Source: Variovorax brevis (GTDB lineage Bacteria; Pseudomonadota; Gammaproteobacteria; Burkholderiales; Burkholderiaceae_C). Taken from it: a stretch of DNA of 64,000 nucleotides. The notes under the pieces were generated by a model that saw only the letters and a list, made by a program, of their open reading frames with translations, did not search any database and was not told where the DNA came from. The position numbers were made by a program, and so were the translations under genes. This document shows, one piece after another, positions 38,474-46,240 of this stretch. The stretch is taken from positions 558,001 to 622,000 of the forward strand of contig NZ_JASZYG010000003.1 in assembly GCF_030317105.1 (NCBI RefSeq), written 5' to 3'. Numbering within the stretch: position 1 is the stretch's first letter; each line of letters begins with the position of its first letter.

Positions 38474-38493
38474 ATTCGTAGTGGTGACCCCCG

Positions 38494-39051
38494 ATGACGG
38501 AGATCGATTTCAGGCTTGCTTTCGAACTTGCGCCCATTGGCATGGTCGTGTCGCGCAACAGGATCATCGTCGCATGCAACGCCCAGGTTTGCGAGATGTT
38601 CGGCGCGCAACCCGATGCGCTGGTCGGGCAATCCTTCAGCGTGCTCTACCCGAGCGTGGCGGAATTCGAGCGCATCGGCAAGCGCATGGAGCCCTTCCTG
38701 AACGCCAGCGGGCACTACGCCGACAACCGGATGATGAAGCGCCTGGATGGTGCATTGCGCGGCGAGACATTCTGGTGCCACGTGACGGGGCGTGCACTGA
38801 ATAGGGAGGCACCGCACGAGGCCGGCATCTGGACCTTCGAGGATTTGGGTTCGCGGCGCACGGTGAAGGCCGAGTTGACGCCGCGCGAGCGCGAGGTGGC
38901 GGCGCAGGTGATGCGCGGGCTGACGTCGAAGGAGATCGGCAAGGCCCTGGCGATCAGCCACCGGACGGTGGAGATTCATCGGGCGCGGTTGATGCGGAAG
39001 TACAGCGCATCCACTACCGCCGAGTTGGTGCAGAAACTGATCGCGGGTTGA
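38494..39051 (+). CDS. PAS-LuxR transcriptional regulator
   Basis: Regulator of 185 residues. An N-terminal PAS domain (residues 5-115: FELAPIGMVVSRNRIIVACN, then FGAQPDALVGQSFSVLYPS) joins a C-terminal GerE/LuxR helix-turn-helix (residues 125-180: LTPREREVAAQVMRGLTSKE, ISHRTVEIHRARLMRKY). There is no receiver domain, so the PAS domain likely senses a ligand directly. It is divergent from scoAB and probably controls it through the dyad at 38450-38473. Confidence 0.88.
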   Translation: MTEIDFRLAFELAPIGMVVSRNRIIVACNAQVCEMFGAQPDALVGQSFSVLYPSVAEFERIGKRMEPFLNASGHYADNRMMKRLDGALRGETFWCHVTGRALNREAPHEAGIWTFEDLGSRRTVKAELTPREREVAAQVMRGLTSKEIGKALAISHRTVEIHRARLMRKYSASTTAELVQKLIAG

Positions 39052-39070
39052 CTTCATTTCCCTCTCCCCC

Positions 39071-39075
39071 CGGGA
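39071..39075. repeat. left target-site duplication of the IS481 element
   Basis: CGGGA directly precedes the left terminal repeat and is repeated at 40336-40340 after the right one, as expected for a 5-bp staggered insertion. Confidence 0.88.
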
Positions 39076-39124
39076 TGTACAGACCGGGGACATGGGTAAC
39101 AGGTGTGCGAGGACATGGGTGACA
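39076..39124. repeat. left terminal inverted repeat of the IS481 element
   Basis: Forty-nine bases beginning TGTACAGACCGGGG and ending GGGTGACA, identical to the reverse complement of the right end. Two internal direct repeats of GGACATGGGTxACA are spaced by about 24 bp. Confidence 0.92.
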
Positions 39125-39155
39125 CTTTTTCCTGTCTTGTCAGCAGGAGAGTGCA

Positions 39156-40273
39156 ATGCCATGGAGAGGGGCCACCATGCAGGAGCAGCGAGAGGAATTC
39201 GTGCGCCTGGCAAGCTCGGAGGATGCCAACGTGAGCGAGCTGTGCCGACGCCACCAGATCAGCCGCAAGACGGCCTACAAGTGGCTGGCGCGCCACACCG
39301 AGGGAGCCTGCAGGACGCCCCCCGGCGCCCGCACCACAGCCCCACGGCCACGCCCGAGTGCGTGCAGCAACGGGTTGTGCAGGTGCGCCAGGCGCACCCG
39401 GCTTGGGGCGCGCGCAAGATCGCCCACGTGCTGCGGCGCGATCAGGCCATCACCCTGGCGGTGAGCACGGTCAACTCCATCTTGCAGCGCCACGGGCTGA
39501 TTGGCGAGGCGGCCAGCCAGGCCAGCCGGCCATGGCAGCGCTTCGAGCACGAGCAGCCCAATGCGCTGTGGCAGATGGACTTCAAGGGCCACTTTCCGGT
39601 GGGCCAGGTGCGCTGTCATGCGCTGACGGTGCTGGACGACCACTCACGCTTTGCAATCGCGCTGCAGGCGCTGGACAACGAGCGCCACGCCAGCGTGCGC
39701 GAGCAACTCACGCGCGCCTTCGAGCGCTATGGCCTGCCCGAGCGCATCAACGCCGACAACGGGCCACCTTGGGGCACGGGCTGCCAGGGCATCAGCGCCT
39801 TGCACGTGTGGCTGGCCTCCCTGGAGGTCAAGCTCAGCCACAGCCGCCCGGCGCACCCCCAGACCAACGGCAAGGACGAGCGCTTCCATCGCACGCTCAA
39901 GGCCGAGTCGATCGCGGCGAACAACTTTCAGGACCTGGAGCAGGTGCAGGCCGAGTTCACGCGCTGGCGCCACATCTACAACCACCAGCGCCCGCACGAG
40001 GCGCTGGGGATGCACACGCCCGTGGAGCGTTATCGCCCCAGCCCCAGAACCCTCCCCGCGCAGCCCCCACAGCCGCAATACGAGCACCACGACCTGGTCA
40101 GGCGGGTGCAGCACGGAGGCTGGGTGAGCGTGCTCGGACGCATGGTGCGCGTGAGCAGTGCCTTGCATGGCCACGCGGTGGCGCTTCGCGCGCGGGCCGA
40201 GCAAGACGGCGCGTACGACGTGTTCTTTTTCAAGCAAAAGGTCGACTTTGTCGACCTCACAGCCTTCGACTAA
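39156..40273 (+). pseudogene. IS481-family transposase with an N-terminal frameshift
   Basis: DDE transposase of about 370 residues. The N-terminal HTH (EFVRLASSEDANVSELCRRH, then QISRKTAYKWLARHTEG) is in one frame from 39156, with an alternative ATG at 39177. From about 39300 the reading continues one base back, with SLQDAPRRPHHSPTATPE and the catalytic core: Asp in LWQMDFKGHF, Asp in ERINADNGPPWG, Glu in NGKDERFHRTLK. One missing G in the GAGGGAG stretch at 39300-39306 would explain the break. Programmed frameshifting is possible but no standard slippery sequence is present. Confidence 0.82.
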
Positions 40274-40286
40274 GCTGTGCTGGACC

Positions 40287-40335
40287 TGTCACCCATGTCC
40301 TCGCACACCTGTTACCCATGTCCCCGGTCTGTACA
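40287..40335. repeat. right terminal inverted repeat of the IS481 element
   Basis: Perfect 49-bp reverse complement of 39076-39124, ending CCCCGGTCTGTACA and followed by the duplicated CGGGA. Confidence 0.92.
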
Positions 40336-40440
40336 CGGGAGAGGGTCAGGGTGAGGGCACTGGGCCTGTCCACCGCCCCGCTTCATCCACCGCCCAAGCC
40401 CTCACCCCCGCCCTCTCCCGCCAGCGGGAGAGGGAGCAAG
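40336..40440. repeat. intergenic composite palindromic repeat, right half of the IS target
   Basis: Contains GGGAGAGGGTCAGGGTGAGG at 40338-40357 and CCCTCACCCCCGCCCTCTCC at 40400-40419, then CAGCGGGAGAGGGAGCAAG up to the receiver gene's stop codon. It has the same motif order as 31860-31975. Its left extremity, CCCTCTCCC, was split off by the IS and lies at 39060-39068. Confidence 0.72.
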
Positions 40441-40830
40441 TCAAAGGCTCGCGAACTGCGATGGCCAGCGCTCGTTGCAATACTCCAGAAACGCGTCGAT
40501 CTCATTGGACTTGTCGAACACCGCATCCGCGCCCAGCGTCATGCAGCGCTCGCGCATGTCCGCAGTGGCGTAGTTCGTCAGCACCACCACGCGCTGGTGC
40601 CGTTGACGGTTCATGCAGTCGCGCAGCACGCCCAGCCCGGAGCCTTCTTTCAGGAACATGTCGACCACCGCCAGGTGCCAGTTGGCCCCATTGTCGGCAA
40701 GCCACTGCGTGGCCTTGGCCTCGGTTTCCGCAAAGCCGATCACCGTGGCATCGGCCAGGTCTTCCAGAGCAGGAATCAGGTTGTCCCGAATGGTTGAGTT
40801 GTCCTCAACAAGAAAAGTGACCAGTGCCAT
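40441..40830 (-). CDS. single-domain response regulator (CheY-like)
   Basis: Stand-alone receiver domain of 129 residues. Conserved residues are the acidic pocket in TFLVEDNSTIRD (Glu9, Asp10), phospho-acceptor Asp57 in AVVDMFLKEGSG, Thr85 in VVVLTNYA and Lys107 in AVFDKSNE. There is no output domain. No kinase gene adjoins; the nearest, at 47.7 kb, has its own partner. It follows the FKBP gene after 11 bp on the same strand. Target is unknown. Confidence 0.9.
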   Translation of the reverse strand: MALVTFLVEDNSTIRDNLIPALEDLADATVIGFAETEAKATQWLADNGANWHLAVVDMFLKEGSGLGVLRDCMNRQRHQRVVVLTNYATADMRERCMTLGADAVFDKSNEIDAFLEYCNERWPSQFASL

Positions 40831-40841
40831 GTCAAGCGGAC

Positions 40842-41261
40842 TCAGCGACCCTTGACATCGAGCAGCTCCACTTCAAAGACGAGCGTTGCATTGGGCGGAA
40901 TGGCGCCGCCGCCTGCGCCGGCCTTGCCGTACGCAATGCCGGGCGGACACGTCAGCCTGGCCTTGCCGCCCACCTTCATGAGCTGCAACCCTTCGGTCCA
41001 GCAGGCGATCACGCCGTTGAGCGGGAACGTGATCGGCTCGCCACGCGAGTAGGAACTGTCGAACTCCTTGCCGGAGTCCGGAAAGGTCCCGCGGTAATGC
41101 ACCTTGACGCTGTCGGTCGCGGCCGGCGACTTGCCGGTGCCCTCCTTGAGCGACTGGTAGACGAGGCCACTCTTGGTGGTGACGGGCGCCGTGCCCTGGG
41201 CCCAGGCGGCAGACGCGAAGCACGACGATACGGCAAGGGCGGCACACAGTAGGAATCTCAC
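40842..41261 (-). CDS. FKBP-type peptidyl-prolyl isomerase, periplasmic
   Basis: Proline isomerase of 139 residues. A signal peptide (MRFLLCAALAVSSCFASAAW, cleavage near AWAQG) precedes an FKBP domain with VKVHYRGTFPDSGKEFDSSY, FPLNGVIACWTEGLQLMKVG and GIAYGKAGAGGGAIPPNATL, where the drug-binding-site aromatic and acidic residues are conserved. It should act on secreted proteins in the periplasm. It is divergent from eutB and upstream of the receiver gene. Confidence 0.93.
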   Translation of the reverse strand: MRFLLCAALAVSSCFASAAWAQGTAPVTTKSGLVYQSLKEGTGKSPAATDSVKVHYRGTFPDSGKEFDSSYSRGEPITFPLNGVIACWTEGLQLMKVGGKARLTCPPGIAYGKAGAGGGAIPPNATLVFEVELLDVKGR

Positions 41262-41305
41262 AACAAGTCCTTTGGTGATTGGAAGAAGCAGGTCATTATT
41301 GCCCG

Positions 41306-42700
41306 ATGCGCTACCGCACCACGATTGGACCGCAGACCTTCCACTTCGACGACCTGAAGCAGGTCATGGCGATGGCCAGCCCCGCGCGCTCGGGCGACTA
41401 CCTGGCCGGCGTCGGCGCCGCGACGGCGCAGCAGCGCATGGCGGCGCGCCACGTGCTGGCGGAAACACCGCTGCGCCAGTTCCTCACCGAAGCGCTCGTG
41501 CCCTACGAAGACGACAACATCACGCGCCTCATCATCGACACGCACGACGCCGCCGCCTTCGCGCCGGTGGCCCATCTCACGGTGGGCGATTTCCGCGACT
41601 GGTTGCTGTCCGGACAAGCCACGGCGCCGGTGCTCACCGCGCTCGCGCCAGGACTCACGCCGGAAATGGTGGCCGCCGTGTCCAAGCTGATGCGCAACCA
41701 GGACCTCATTGCCGCCGCGCGCAAGTGCAGCGTGGTCACGCGCTTTCGCAACACGCTGGGCTTGCCGGGCCACATCGCCGTGCGGCTGCAGCCGAACCAC
41801 CCCACCGACGACCTGCGCGGCATCGCGGCCTCCACACTCGACGGCCTGCTGATGGGCGCGGGCGACGCGGTGATCGGCGTGAACCCGGTCTCCGACAGCC
41901 TGCAGGCGCTCGACCGCCTGACGCGCATGCTGGACGAAGTCATCCAGAAATTCGCCATCCCGACGCAAAGCTGCGTGCTCACGCACGTCACGAACACCAT
42001 GAAGCTGGTGGAGCGCGGCGCGCCGGTCGACCTGGTGTTCCAGTCGATCGGCGGCACCGAACAGACGAACCAGTCCTTCGGCGTCACGCCCGAACTGCTG
42101 GCCGAAGCGCAGCAGGCGGCGCAGTCGCTGCAGCGCGGCACCGTCGGCCAGAACCTCATGTACTTCGAGACCGGCCAGGGCAGCGCACTGTCGGCCAACG
42201 CCAACTTCGGCGTCGACCAGCAGACCTGCGAGGCGCGCGCCTACGGCTTGGCGCGCCGCTACCAGCCGCTGCTGGTCAACACCGTGGTCGGCTTCATCGG
42301 CCCGGAGTACCTCTACGACGGCAAGCAGATCATCCGCGCCGGCCTGGAGGACCACTTCTGCGGCAAGCTGCTGGGCTTGCCCATGGGCTGCGACGTCTGC
42401 TACACCAACCACGCCGAAGCCGACCAGGACGACATGGACACGCTGCTGGTGCTGCTGGGCAGCGCGGGCCTGAACTTCGTGATGGGCGTGCCCGGCGCGG
42501 ACGACGTCATGCTCAACTACCAAAGCACATCCTTTCACGACGCCCTCTTCCTGCGCACCACGCTCGGCCTTGCCCGCGCGCCGGAGTTCGAGGAATGGCT
42601 GCAACGCATGCAGATCACCGACAAGGCCGGCCGCCTGTTGCCGCCGTCCGCGACGCACCTGCTGACCCCAATGAGCGCGCTGGCCGCGTTGACGGCATGA
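41306..42700 (+). CDS. eutB: ethanolamine ammonia-lyase large subunit
   Basis: Catalytic subunit (464 residues) of the adenosylcobalamin-dependent lyase that splits ethanolamine into acetaldehyde and ammonia. Typical segments are VMAMASPARSGDYLAGVGA, PYEDDNITRLIIDTHD, VFQSIGGTEQTNQSFGV, FETGQGSALSANANFGVDQQ and MGVPGADDVMLNYQSTSFHD. The start MRYRTTIGPQTFHF at 41306 is preferred to 41279. The stop overlaps an ATG (ATGA) that opens the repeat frame ahead of eutC. No microcompartment or eutA gene is visible here. Confidence 0.95.
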   Translation: MRYRTTIGPQTFHFDDLKQVMAMASPARSGDYLAGVGAATAQQRMAARHVLAETPLRQFLTEALVPYEDDNITRLIIDTHDAAAFAPVAHLTVGDFRDWLLSGQATAPVLTALAPGLTPEMVAAVSKLMRNQDLIAAARKCSVVTRFRNTLGLPGHIAVRLQPNHPTDDLRGIAASTLDGLLMGAGDAVIGVNPVSDSLQALDRLTRMLDEVIQKFAIPTQSCVLTHVTNTMKLVERGAPVDLVFQSIGGTEQTNQSFGVTPELLAEAQQAAQSLQRGTVGQNLMYFETGQGSALSANANFGVDQQTCEARAYGLARRYQPLLVNTVVGFIGPEYLYDGKQIIRAGLEDHFCGKLLGLPMGCDVCYTNHAEADQDDMDTLLVLLGSAGLNFVMGVPGADDVMLNYQSTSFHDALFLRTTLGLARAPEFEEWLQRMQITDKAGRLLPPSATHLLTPMSALAALTA

Positions 42701-42954
42701 GCGCCGCGCCGGGCCGCCCCAAGCAAGTTCGCGCCCCCTCGGGGGGCAGCGAGGACACGAAGTGCCGAGCGTGGGGGCACAAGGATGCCGCGCCGGGCCG
42801 CCCCAAGCAAGCTCGCGCCCCCTCGGGGGGCAGCGAGGACACGAAGTGCCGAGCGTGGGGGCACAAAGATGCCGCGCCGGGCCGCCCCAAGCAAGCTCGC
42901 GCCCCCTCGGGGGGCACCGAGGACACGAAGTGCCGAGCGTGGGGGCAGCGATGA
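42697..42954 (+). other. 84-bp tandem repeat with an open frame between eutB and eutC
   Basis: Three copies of an 84-bp unit start at 42703, 42787 and 42871 (the last about 77 bp) and differ at only a few bases. Each unit contains GCGCCCCCTCGGGGGGC, a strong palindrome. Because 84 is a multiple of three, the frame opened by the ATGA at the eutB stop stays open for 85 residues of a 28-residue repeat (for example RPKQARAPSGGSEDTKCRAW) and ends in another ATGA. Translation is possible but unproven; it may simply be an intergenic repeat that expanded in the operon. Confidence 0.8.
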
Positions 42955-43016
42955 GCGCCGGCGGGCCGCGCGAAGGCGTTCACGTCGTGTTGATTGGCGC
43001 GGAGGTTCCTCAATGA
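42951..43016 (+). CDS. putative 21-residue linker peptide before eutC
   Basis: A short frame, MSAGGPREGVHVVLIGAEVPQ, starts in the ATGA at the end of the repeat frame and ends in the ATGA that starts eutC. It has the look of a translational-coupling relay; GGAGG at 43001-43005 is the eutC ribosome-binding site within it. No function is suggested. Confidence 0.35.
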   Translation: MSAGGPREGVHVVLIGAEVPQ

Positions 43017-43813
43017 GCGATGCGACCACACCGAGCCCCTGGCAAGACTGGCGCGCCGCCACACCCGCCCGCATCGCGCTCGGCCGCGCGGGCGACGCGA
43101 CGCCGACGGACGAGGTGCTTCGCTTCGGATGGGCCCACGCACTGGCGCGCGACGCCATCCATGCCGAGCCCGACCTGGCTGCGCTCGAACGCGAAGTCCA
43201 GTCCCAGGGCTGGCAAACAATGCGCGTCAAAAGCCGCGCAAAAGACCGAACCGAATATCTGCGCCGGCCTGACCTGGGACGCTTGCTCAACGAGGAAGAC
43301 GCCGGCCAACTGCAAGCACCCGCGGCAGGCTGCGACGTCTGCATCGTCGTCGGCGACGGCCTCTCCGCCATGGCGATCGAACGCAACGCCGCGCCGCTGC
43401 TGGCCGCGCTGCGGCAACAGTTGCCGCCGGACACGCGCTATTCGCCCATCGCCATTGCATCCCAGGCGCGCGTGGCCCTGGCTGACGACATCGGCGAGCG
43501 CTTCGGCGCCCGGCTGTCCGTGATGCTGATCGGCGAACGTCCCGGCCTGAGTTCGCCGGACAGCCTGGGCATCTACATCACATTCGATCCGAAGCGCGGG
43601 CGCCACGATGCGCAGCGCAACTGCATTTCGAACGTGCGTGCCGAAGGCTTGCAGCCCGCAACGGCTGCCGCACGGCTCGCGTGGCTTGTGCGTGAAGCCC
43701 TGCGCCGCGGACTCACCGGCGTGGCGCTCAAGGACGAGAGCGAGCACGCAACGCTCGAGGCCGGCCCCACCACTTTGACATTGGCGACCAAGCCCCAAGG
43801 AGACACCCCATGA
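43013..43813 (+). CDS. eutC: ethanolamine ammonia-lyase small subunit
   Basis: Small subunit (266 residues) that binds adenosylcobalamin with EutB. Family regions are TPARIALGRAGDATPTDEVL at the N-terminus, VKSRAKDRTEYLRRPDLGR, CDVCIVVGDGLSAMAIERNA and VMLIGERPGLSSPDSLGIYI. The start MSDATTPSPWQDWRA follows a GGAGG ribosome-binding site at 43001-43005. Upstream frame runs through the tandem repeat and is not part of the protein. The stop overlaps the next gene by four bases. Confidence 0.94.
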   Translation: MSDATTPSPWQDWRAATPARIALGRAGDATPTDEVLRFGWAHALARDAIHAEPDLAALEREVQSQGWQTMRVKSRAKDRTEYLRRPDLGRLLNEEDAGQLQAPAAGCDVCIVVGDGLSAMAIERNAAPLLAALRQQLPPDTRYSPIAIASQARVALADDIGERFGARLSVMLIGERPGLSSPDSLGIYITFDPKRGRHDAQRNCISNVRAEGLQPATAAARLAWLVREALRRGLTGVALKDESEHATLEAGPTTLTLATKPQGDTP

Positions 43814-44394
43814 GCGCGCCCCGCTATCCCATGGCCGAACTGGCCGACCTGCCCGAGGACATCCGCAAGACGATCCTCGAAGTGCAGGAAAAAGCAGGCT
43901 TCGTACCCAACGTGTTCCTGGCCCTCGCGCGGCGCCCCGCCGAGTGGCGCGCCTTCTTCGCGTACCACGACGCGCTCATGCTCAAGGAAGAAGGCTCGCT
44001 CACCAAGGGCGACCGCGAGATGATCGTGACGGCCACCAGCGCCGCCAACCAGTGCCTGTATTGCGTGGTCGCGCACGGCGCGCTGCTGCGCATCTACGAA
44101 AAGAAGCCGCTGGTCGCCGACGAAGTGGCAGTCAACTACCGCAAGGCCGACATCACGCCGCGCCAGCGCGCCATGCTGGACTTTGCAATGAAGGTCTGCG
44201 AGCGCTCGCACGAAATTGAAGAGGCCGACTTTCCGCCGCTGCACGTGCACGGCTTCAGCGACGAAGACATCTGGGACATTGCGGCGATCACGGCCTTCTT
44301 CGGGCTGTCCAACCGCATGGCGAGCTTCAGCGGCATGCAGCCGAATCCGGAGTTCTTCCTGATGGGCCGAGTTCCGCGCGAGAAGAAGAAATAG
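43810..44394 (+). CDS. peroxidase-related (AhpD/carboxymuconolactone decarboxylase-like) protein
   Basis: Protein of 194 residues of the AhpD-like superfamily, uncharacterised peroxidase-related group. The redox motif NQCLYCVVAHGALLRI near residue 80 has the CxxC pair and downstream histidine. Other family parts are VQEKAGFVPNVFLALARRPA and DIWDIAAITAFFGLSNRMAS. It overlaps eutC by four bases, so it belongs to the eut transcript; it may protect the radical enzyme or handle peroxides, but this is inference. Confidence 0.87.
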   Translation: MSAPRYPMAELADLPEDIRKTILEVQEKAGFVPNVFLALARRPAEWRAFFAYHDALMLKEEGSLTKGDREMIVTATSAANQCLYCVVAHGALLRIYEKKPLVADEVAVNYRKADITPRQRAMLDFAMKVCERSHEIEEADFPPLHVHGFSDEDIWDIAAITAFFGLSNRMASFSGMQPNPEFFLMGRVPREKKK

Positions 44395-44406
44395 CGACCC
44401 GCGAAC

Positions 44407-46167
44407 TCAGCCGTTGGTCGCGCTGGCGCGGCAGTTGGCCAGCATGTCCATCGGCTGCTTGTAGCTGGGCGAATCCACGTCCATCACCCCCAGCACCGTG
44501 TGGTAGAGGTTGTCGTGCGTGAAGGGCGAATTGAGCCCCGTTTCCATGCAGGAGCGCGACAGTTTTTCGCGCGCCTTCATGCCCTCGCTGAACCACATGA
44601 CCAGGGGCACGTGCTTTTGCGCTTCCGGCGCAAAGCTGTACGGCACGCCATGCAGGAACAGGCCGAACTCGCCAAGCGATTCACCATGGTCGCTCAGGTA
44701 GAGCATGGCCGGGTCGTAGGTGGCGGACTTGCCCTTGAGCCAGTCGATGGTCTTGCCCAGGAAGCGGTCGGTGTAGGCGATCGAGTTGTCGAACGCGTTG
44801 ACCAGTTCCTCATGGCTGCAGTCGGCCAGCACATTGACCCGGCATTCGGGCAGGAAGCGCTTGGCATCCGGCGACGAGCGCTTGTAGTAGGCCGGCCCGT
44901 GGCTGCCCATCTGGTGCATCAGGAGCACAACGCCCTTGGCACGTTTGGCGGCCGGCAGCGCGTCGATGCGCGCATCCAGCCCCTTGAGCATCACGTCGTC
45001 CAGGCATTCGTCGCCGTCACACATCGCGCTCTTCACGGCGGGATCGAGCCCCTGGAAAGCCGACGCGTGCGGAATGCGCTCACACACGCCCTTGCATCCG
45101 CCGGGCTGGTTGTCGAGCCAGAACACCGCAAGCCCCGCGGCCTGCAGCACGTCGGTGAGATTCTCGTAGTCGTCGCGGCTCGCCTCGAACGCTTCCTTGC
45201 CCAACGGCGAGAACATGCAGGGCAGCGACGCCAGCGTGCTCGTGCCGCAGGAACGCACGTTGTGCCAACTCAGCACCTTGCGGGCCGCCAGTTCCGGATT
45301 GGTGTTGCGGTCGTAGCCGTTGAGCGAGAAATGGTCGGCCCGCGCTGTCTCGCCAACCACCAGCACCAGCAGCGGCGGTCGCACCTGCGCGGCGTAGCTG
45401 GCGCCGAGGGCGGCGCCGCCGGAAACCGGAATCAGCTTGCGGTTGTATTTGAAGAGCGGAGCGACGCCCACCTTGATCGACGAATAGATCGGCGCGAGCG
45501 GGTTCGTCATGTAGCGCAGGTGAACGTTGTTGCGCATCAGCGGCGCAAGATCGCGGTTCATCGCGACGATGCCCGCACTGGCCACCGCGGCCGCGGCCAG
45601 CAGCAACAGCAGGTTGCGCCACAGTTGCGACAGGAAGCCCCTGCGAACCAGGCGCACTCGCCAGAGCGCAACAGCCGGCAGCGCAACGACTGCGAGCACG
45701 TAGAACAGCATTCGCCAGCTCAGCAGGTCGAGCGTCTCATGCATGTCGGTTTGCGAGGCGTTGGCCAGCATGCCGGTGTCCATGACGACCTTGTAGGTCA
45801 GCATGTAGTACTGCGAGATCGCGGCAATCAGCACCACCAGAAGCCATATCGGCTTCATCCAGCGCGACCAGGCCGTGAACGACAGGATGGCCACGGTGCC
45901 GCAAGCCACCAGCAGTGCCATGAGGCCAATGTGGGGCAGGTAGGTGGAGGGCGCTTCGCCAATGCGCGCCAGTTCGAGCCACAGCGGCCAGTTGGCCGCG
46001 AGCGTCAGGTAAAGGCCGAGCCAGACAACGACGTTGACCGGCGTGCGCGGACGTGCAAGCCTCGAACGAAAGCGCGATACAGGCGGCGTACCGGGGTCGT
46101 TGTGGCTGGAGGCGGGGGAAGCAGGCGCGGCAGAAAACACCAAAGCCGACGCTTTTGACACTGGCAT
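44407..46167 (-). CDS. eptA: lipid A phosphoethanolamine transferase (EptA-like)
   Basis: Inner-membrane enzyme of 586 residues that moves phosphoethanolamine from phosphatidylethanolamine to lipid A, giving resistance to cationic peptides. Five N-terminal helices (residues 45-210) precede a periplasmic alkaline-phosphatase-like domain. The nucleophile threonine is in VRSCGTSTLASLPCMF near residue 308; zinc ligands appear in VVGETARADHFSLNGY and LYLSDHGESLGEFG. It is the second gene after the PAP2 gene and faces a two-component system with matching half-sites upstream. Confidence 0.92.
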   Translation of the reverse strand: MPVSKASALVFSAAPASPASSHNDPGTPPVSRFRSRLARPRTPVNVVVWLGLYLTLAANWPLWLELARIGEAPSTYLPHIGLMALLVACGTVAILSFTAWSRWMKPIWLLVVLIAAISQYYMLTYKVVMDTGMLANASQTDMHETLDLLSWRMLFYVLAVVALPAVALWRVRLVRRGFLSQLWRNLLLLLAAAAVASAGIVAMNRDLAPLMRNNVHLRYMTNPLAPIYSSIKVGVAPLFKYNRKLIPVSGGAALGASYAAQVRPPLLVLVVGETARADHFSLNGYDRNTNPELAARKVLSWHNVRSCGTSTLASLPCMFSPLGKEAFEASRDDYENLTDVLQAAGLAVFWLDNQPGGCKGVCERIPHASAFQGLDPAVKSAMCDGDECLDDVMLKGLDARIDALPAAKRAKGVVLLMHQMGSHGPAYYKRSSPDAKRFLPECRVNVLADCSHEELVNAFDNSIAYTDRFLGKTIDWLKGKSATYDPAMLYLSDHGESLGEFGLFLHGVPYSFAPEAQKHVPLVMWFSEGMKAREKLSRSCMETGLNSPFTHDNLYHTVLGVMDVDSPSYKQPMDMLANCRASATNG

Positions 46168-46200
46168 CGTCCTAGTCTGTGAAACGGGAATGAAGTAACC

Positions 46201-46228
46201 CTGAACACCCTGTTCAGACAGCGTTCAG
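46201..46228 (-). promoter_or_regulatory. direct-repeat regulator site upstream of eptA
   Basis: Read on the minus strand, CTGAAC-N5-CTGAAC has an 11-bp period, the spacing of PmrA/OmpR-type boxes; an inverted GTTCAG half-site follows. It lies 34-61 bp before the eptA start, in the gap after the PAP2 gene. A similar pair occurs before the regulator gene at 46982-46998. Confidence 0.65.
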
Positions 46229-46240
46229 GAAAGGAGCAAA

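Larger units (their letters stand above)
39076..40335 (+). mobile_element. IS481-family insertion sequence, 1260 bp
   Basis: A complete element bounded by 49-bp inverted repeats that begin TGTACAGACCGGGGACATGG. It is flanked by the 5-bp target duplication CGGGA (39071-39075 and 40336-40340). Each end contains two direct copies of GGACATGGGT-A/G-ACA, probable transposase-binding sites. Removing the element and one CGGGA restores the palindrome CCCTCTCCC-CCC-GGGAGAGGG, so it landed within an intergenic repeat. The transposase gene is intact in its catalytic part but out of frame near its N-terminus. Confidence 0.93.

Noticed and set aside
39092..39155. Transposase start at 39092
   Set aside because: It begins within the terminal inverted repeat and its first 60 residues are a wrong-frame reading of the HTH region.
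42703..42947. CRISPR-like array
   Set aside because: The units are contiguous 84-bp tandem copies without spacers and no cas genes are present.
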